Shown here piece after piece: positions 60,518-64,000 of a stretch of 64,000 nucleotides of DNA. The DNA is taken from the NCBI GenBank assembly GCA_023512435.1, contig JAILZP010000008.1:1-64000 (forward strand). The letters run 5' to 3'. The stretch comes from Peptococcaceae bacterium. GTDB taxonomy: Bacteria; Bacillota; Desulfotomaculia; Desulfotomaculales; Desulfocucumaceae. Each line of letters opens with the position of its first letter. Within the stretch, counting starts at the first letter, position 1. A model generated the notes under the pieces. The model was not told the DNA's origin, searched no databases, and was given only the letters and a program-made list of their open reading frames with translations. The translations under genes were made by a program, and so were the position numbers.

Positions 60518-61467
60518 TGGAAAAGATTGCCTTTGTGTTTCCCGGCCAGGGATCCCAGCAGGTGGGGATGGGCCGGGAACTTTACCACAGCTACCCGGCG
60601 GCCCGGGAAATATTTGAACGGGCCGGCAGGGCCCTGGAAACGGATGTGGCCTCCCTATGCTTTGAGGGGCCTGAGGAGGAACTGCAGAAAACCGTCAACG
60701 CCCAGCCGGCCATTCTGACGGTGAGCGTGGCCTGCCTGGCGGTGCTGGCCGAACGGGGCCTTAAGCCGGACATGGTGGCCGGGCACAGCCTGGGAGAGTA
60801 TTCGGCGCTGGTGGCCGCCGGGTCCCTTGATTTTGAGGACGCGGTCAGGCTGGTGAAGCTGCGGGGACGCTACATGCAGGAGGCTGTGCCCCTGGGGAAG
60901 GGCGGCATGGTGGCCGTCATGGGCCTTGATGCCGAAAAGGTCTCGGAAGTTTGCGCCGGGGCTGCCGGGTCCGGGGGTGTGGTGGAGGCGGTAAACCTTA
61001 ACTGTCCGGGCCAGGTGGTCATCGCCGGCGACAGCGGGTCCCTGACCAGGGCGGTGGAACTGCTGAAGGAAAAGGGCGCCCGCAGGTGCATACCTCTTCC
61101 GGTGAGCGCCCCGTTTCACTCGTCCCTGATGAAGCCAGCCGGGGAGAGGCTGGCGGCGGACCTGGCCGCCGTGGAGATCAGGGAACCGGCGGTGCCGGCG
61201 ATATCCAACGTGACCGCTGGCCGCCACGGAACCGGGGACGAAATCAGGCAACTGCTGGTCAGGCAGGTGTACAGCCCGGTGCGCTGGGAAGAGTGCGTCC
61301 GGATGATGATCCGGGAGGGGGCGGGTCTATTTGTGGAGGTTGGACCGGGCCGGGTGCTCTCCGGCCTGATCAGGAAGATAGACGGAAACGCGGCGGTCTT
61401 CAACGCGGAGGATCCGGCTTCCCTGGAAAACGTTGTGTCGAAGCTCCCGCCGGGGGCGGAAAGATAG
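60517..61467 (+). CDS. fabD: malonyl-CoA:ACP transacylase FabD
   Basis: This 316-residue transacylase supplies malonyl-ACP. The nucleophilic serine is in GHSLGEYSAL and the catalytic histidine in PVSAPFHSSLM; the N-terminal FVFPGQGSQQVGMG is typical. ATG overlaps the fabK stop (TGATG). Confidence 0.95.
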   Translation: MEKIAFVFPGQGSQQVGMGRELYHSYPAAREIFERAGRALETDVASLCFEGPEEELQKTVNAQPAILTVSVACLAVLAERGLKPDMVAGHSLGEYSALVAAGSLDFEDAVRLVKLRGRYMQEAVPLGKGGMVAVMGLDAEKVSEVCAGAAGSGGVVEAVNLNCPGQVVIAGDSGSLTRAVELLKEKGARRCIPLPVSAPFHSSLMKPAGERLAADLAAVEIREPAVPAISNVTAGRHGTGDEIRQLLVRQVYSPVRWEECVRMMIREGAGLFVEVGPGRVLSGLIRKIDGNAAVFNAEDPASLENVVSKLPPGAER

Positions 61468-61516
61468 GCGCCAGCCAACAAAAAATCCTTGTCAGTTGAA
61501 GGGAGGGTTAGCTAAA

Positions 61517-62260
61517 ATGTATCTTAATGGCAGGGCTGCCATAGTTACCGGGTCTTCCCGGGGCATCGGGCGGGCCATCGCCCTGGCCCTGGCCAGGGAA
61601 GGGGCCGATGTGCTGGTGAACTACACCGGAAGGGAGGCGGAGGCCGGATCGGTTGCCGGCGAAATTGAAGCCATGGGACGAAGGGCCTTGACCTTCCGGG
61701 CGGACGTGGCGAATGCCGAAGAAGCTTCCCGGATGGTGGCCGCTGCCGTGGAAAATTTCGGGCGCCTGGACATACTGGTGAACAACGCCGGGATAACCAG
61801 GGACAACCTGATTCCCAGGATCCGGGAGGAGGACTGGGACGCGGTGTTGTCCGTTAACCTGAAGGGCGCCTTCAACTGCATCAAAGCCGCCGTGCGCCCC
61901 ATGCTAAAAGCCAGGTGGGGGCGGATAATCAACATCACATCGGTGGCGGGAATTTCGGGCAACGCCGGCCAGGCCAATTACGCGGCCAGTAAGGCCGGGC
62001 TTATCGGCATGACCAAATCCGCGGCCAGGGAATTCGGTTCCCGGAATATAACGGTCAACGCCGTGGCCCCGGGCTTAATAGAGACCGAAATGACCGGCCG
62101 CCTGCCGGAAGAGGTTAAGATCAGGATGCTGGCCGGAATACCCCTGGGCAGGCCGGGCCTGCCGGAAGAGGTTGCCTCGGTGGTGGTGTTTCTGGCCGGA
62201 GAAGCCGCCTCGTACGTCACCGGACAGGTGATTGTGGTGGATGGCGGAATGGCCATGTGA
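61517..62260 (+). CDS. fabG: 3-oxoacyl-ACP reductase FabG
   Basis: This 247-residue short-chain dehydrogenase has the cofactor motif TGSSRGIGRA, NNAG, the catalytic Ser in NITSVAG and YAASK. ATG at 61517 follows GGGAGGG. The second step of each elongation cycle is thus encoded between fabD and acpP. Confidence 0.95.
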   Translation: MYLNGRAAIVTGSSRGIGRAIALALAREGADVLVNYTGREAEAGSVAGEIEAMGRRALTFRADVANAEEASRMVAAAVENFGRLDILVNNAGITRDNLIPRIREEDWDAVLSVNLKGAFNCIKAAVRPMLKARWGRIINITSVAGISGNAGQANYAASKAGLIGMTKSAAREFGSRNITVNAVAPGLIETEMTGRLPEEVKIRMLAGIPLGRPGLPEEVASVVVFLAGEAASYVTGQVIVVDGGMAM

Positions 62261-62290
62261 TTTTCCAAATGATGGAAGGGGGGTGAGACT

Positions 62291-62521
62291 GTGGCAGTTT
62301 TTGAAAAGGTCAGGGCGATAATATCCGAACAGCTTGGCGTGGATGAGAATGATATTACCATGGAGTCATCTTTTATAGAGGATCTGGGTGCGGACTCGCT
62401 GGACATCGTCGAACTGGTGATGGCTCTGGAGGAGGAATTCGACATAGTCATCCCGGATGAGGATGCCGAGAAGATCAGGACTGTCGGTGAGGCAGTTAAA
62501 TATATTCAGGAACACCAGTGA
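62291..62521 (+). CDS. acpP: acyl carrier protein
   Basis: This 76-residue acidic helical protein has the phosphopantetheine attachment serine, Ser36, in [13 protein letters not shown] start after GGGGGGTGAG. It is followed by an intrinsic terminator that separates it from fabF, allowing higher acpP output. Confidence 0.95.
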   Translation: MAVFEKVRAIISEQLGVDENDITMESSFIEDLGADSLDIVELVMALEEEFDIVIPDEDAEKIRTVGEAVKYIQEHQ

Positions 62522-62529
62522 ATATCCCC

Positions 62530-62556
62530 AAGTCCCGCCTGAAGCGGGACTTTTTT
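62530..62556 (+). terminator. intrinsic terminator between acpP and fabF
   Basis: GTCCCGC-CTGAA-GCGGGAC is followed by TTTTTT. Partial read-through would set the ratio of acpP to fabF transcripts. Confidence 0.85.
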
Positions 62557-62591
62557 GAAATACAACGTTTTATTTCGGTGGAGGTGTTTTT

Positions 62592-63833
62592 TTGGGATCC
62601 AGAGTCGTGGTTACGGGCATGAGCGTGGTTTCACCCCTGGGTATCGGCCTGGAGACATTCTGGTCGAACCTGGTGGCGGGCAAATCCGGTGTTGGCCCCA
62701 TAACCAGGTTTCAGACCGACGGCTACAGCACGAGGATCGGGGCCGAAGTAAAGAATTTTGTTCCGGAAGATTATATAGACAAAAAAGAGGCCCGGAGGAT
62801 GGACCGCTTCACCCAGTTTGCCGTGGCGGCCGCGAAAATGGCCCTGGAGGACGCCGGCCTGGATATTGGGTCCGCTGACCGGGACCGGGTGGGAGTGGTC
62901 CTGGGGTCGGGCATCGGCGGCATAGAAACCCTTGAGGAACAGCACAAGGTGCTGCTGGCCAAGGGTCCCGGAAGGGTAAGCCCGTTTTTCATTCCCATGA
63001 TGATTGCCAACATGGGTCCGGCCCAGATCGCCATAACATACGGGCTGAGGGGCTGCAACCTGATCACCACCAGCGCCTGCGCCTCCAGCAACAACGCCAT
63101 CGGGGACTCGTACCGCCTGTTGCAGCGGGGCCAGCTCGACGTGGTCATCACCGGCGGCGCCGAGGCTCCGATAACCCCTATGGCCATGGCGGGCTTCTGC
63201 TCCATGAAGGCCATGTCCACCCGGAATGAAGACCCCGAAGGGGCCAGCCGGCCCTTTGACGCCGGGAGAGACGGCTTTGTAATCGGGGAGGGCGCGGGCT
63301 TTTTAATCCTGGAGACCCTCGAACACGCGCTGAACCGGGGGGCAAGGATTTACGGCGAGGTGGCGGGGTACGGCAGCAACTGCGACGCGTACCACATCAC
63401 CGCCCCCGACCCCGAGGGCAGGGGGGCGGCCATGTCCATGAAGCTGGCCCTGGATGACGCCGGGCTGGCCCCGGAAGAGGTCGATTACATCAATGCCCAC
63501 GGCACTTCCACGCCGCTGGGGGACAGGCTTGAAACTCTTGCCGTCAAGAATGTGTTCGGCCCCCACGCCTATAAAATCGCGGTGGGGTCCACCAAGTCCA
63601 TGACCGGGCACCTTCTGGGGGCTGCGGGCGGGCTGGAGGCTGTGGTCTGCCTGCTGGCCATTCAAAGGGGCGTTATACCTCCCACCATTAACTTGCAGAC
63701 CCCGGATCCGGAATGCGATCTGGATTACGTGCCCAACCGGGCGAGAGAGGCGGACGTTAACGTCGCCCTGTCCAACTCCTTCGGCTTCGGGGGCCACAAT
63801 GTCACCCTGATTTTTAAAAAATTCACCGGGTAA
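62592..63833 (+). CDS. fabF: 3-oxoacyl-ACP synthase II FabF
   Basis: This 413-residue elongating condensing enzyme has its active-site cysteine in [11 protein letters not shown], and the two histidines in [11 protein letters not shown] and [13 protein letters not shown]. The start is TTG at 62592, about eight bases after GGAGG. It closes the fatty acid cluster before rnc. Confidence 0.95.
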   Translation: MGSRVVVTGMSVVSPLGIGLETFWSNLVAGKSGVGPITRFQTDGYSTRIGAEVKNFVPEDYIDKKEARRMDRFTQFAVAAAKMALEDAGLDIGSADRDRVGVVLGSGIGGIETLEEQHKVLLAKGPGRVSPFFIPMMIANMGPAQIAITYGLRGCNLITTSACASSNNAIGDSYRLLQRGQLDVVITGGAEAPITPMAMAGFCSMKAMSTRNEDPEGASRPFDAGRDGFVIGEGAGFLILETLEHALNRGARIYGEVAGYGSNCDAYHITAPDPEGRGAAMSMKLALDDAGLAPEEVDYINAHGTSTPLGDRLETLAVKNVFGPHAYKIAVGSTKSMTGHLLGAAGGLEAVVCLLAIQRGVIPPTINLQTPDPECDLDYVPNRAREADVNVALSNSFGFGGHNVTLIFKKFTG

Positions 63834-63846
63834 CGGGGTATGCGTG

Positions 63847-64000
63847 ATGGCCCAGAGGGAAGCCTTCAAAGAAATGTGTGAAAAAATAGGAATAGAGTGG
63901 AAAAACATCGACCTGCTGCACATGGCCCTGACCCACAGCTCCTATTCCTTTGAAAAAAAGGAGAGGATAAGAAACAACCAGAGGCTTGAGTTTTTGGGGG
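63847..64000 (+). CDS. rnc: ribonuclease III (partial, cut by window end)
   Basis: The first 51 codons of RNase III are present: MAQREAFKEMCEKIGIEWKN leads to LLHMALTHSSYS and RNNQRLEFLG, the conserved N-terminal and catalytic-signature approach. ATG at 63847 lies 13 bp after fabF. The fabF-rnc order is common in Firmicutes. Confidence 0.9.
   Translation, partial: MAQREAFKEMCEKIGIEWKNIDLLHMALTHSSYSFEKKERIRNNQRLEFLG

Noticed and set aside
58852-60588. 578-codon antisense frame across fabH and fabK
   Set aside because: It crosses two unrelated, well-supported genes and the repeat array; serine/threonine/proline-rich shadow.
1-64000. CRISPR arrays, tRNA or rRNA genes, insertion sequences, known riboswitches
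   Set aside because: Read for and not found; the repeats present are short arrays at gene ends without regular spacers.

Overview
The window looks like chromosome of an anaerobic, spore-forming, syntrophic or sulfate-reducer-like member of the Peptococcaceae (Pelotomaculum/Desulfotomaculum relatives). This is inferred from gene content: ferredoxin-linked 2-oxoacid oxidoreductase, two 4-hydroxybutyryl-CoA dehydratase homologues, a dihaem-type fumarate reductase/succinate dehydrogenase, AdhE, SpoVT and YlbJ sporulation proteins, and a FapR/PlsX/FabK lipid operon. Most of it is G+C-rich. One A+T-rich island (about 6.36-8.87 kb) stands out. No rRNA, tRNA, CRISPR array or insertion sequence was recognised.

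1-9.6 kb: 2-oxoacid:ferredoxin oxidoreductase beta and gamma subunits, a GntR/FCD regulator, two small zinc-ribbon proteins, a degenerate receiver protein, an ADP-forming acyl-CoA synthetase, then the A+T-rich island with a radical SAM enzyme and an M24 peptidase-like protein. 9.7-13.0 kb: frd/sdh operon on the minus strand. 13.5-22.4 kb: crotonase, tandem AbfD paralogues, 3-hydroxyacyl-CoA dehydrogenase, a sigma-54 activator with a PrpR-type sensor domain, and an acyl-CoA ligase. 22.5-29.0 kb: a Liv-type ABC importer with two tandem binding lipoproteins, minus strand. Six sequences with strict GG-N10-GC sigma-54 promoter geometry precede the synthetase, frd, abfD, ligase and both livK genes. 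The reading offered here is one sigma-54-controlled programme for import, CoA activation, beta-oxidation-like breakdown and electron disposal of an organic acid.

29.3-39.6 kb: small proteins, a beta-propeller membrane-anchored protein, an EamA transporter, a HAD nucleotidase, a YeiH-like transporter with a 56-residue membrane partner, AdhE, and SpoVT. 39.9-46.5 kb: a coiled-coil protein followed by an exosortase-G (XrtG) cassette in which the pterin-synthase-related domain is fused to a coiled coil and a large membrane protein, and the exosortase is fused to an extracellular domain. 46.6-54.3 kb: LysR regulator, crotonase, class III CoA-transferase, PAS histidine kinase, a cyclase-family hydrolase, and a sodium/solute symporter carrying two C-terminal winged-helix-like domains behind a promoter with a perfect operator palindrome.

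54.4-64.0 kb: YlbJ, then the housekeeping lipid cluster DUF177-rpmF-fapR-plsX-fabH-fabK-fabD-fabG-acpP-fabF-rnc (rnc cut by the window end), with a recognisable FapR operator. Arrays of a GGGAATT-like repeat sit exactly at the stop codons of three genes.
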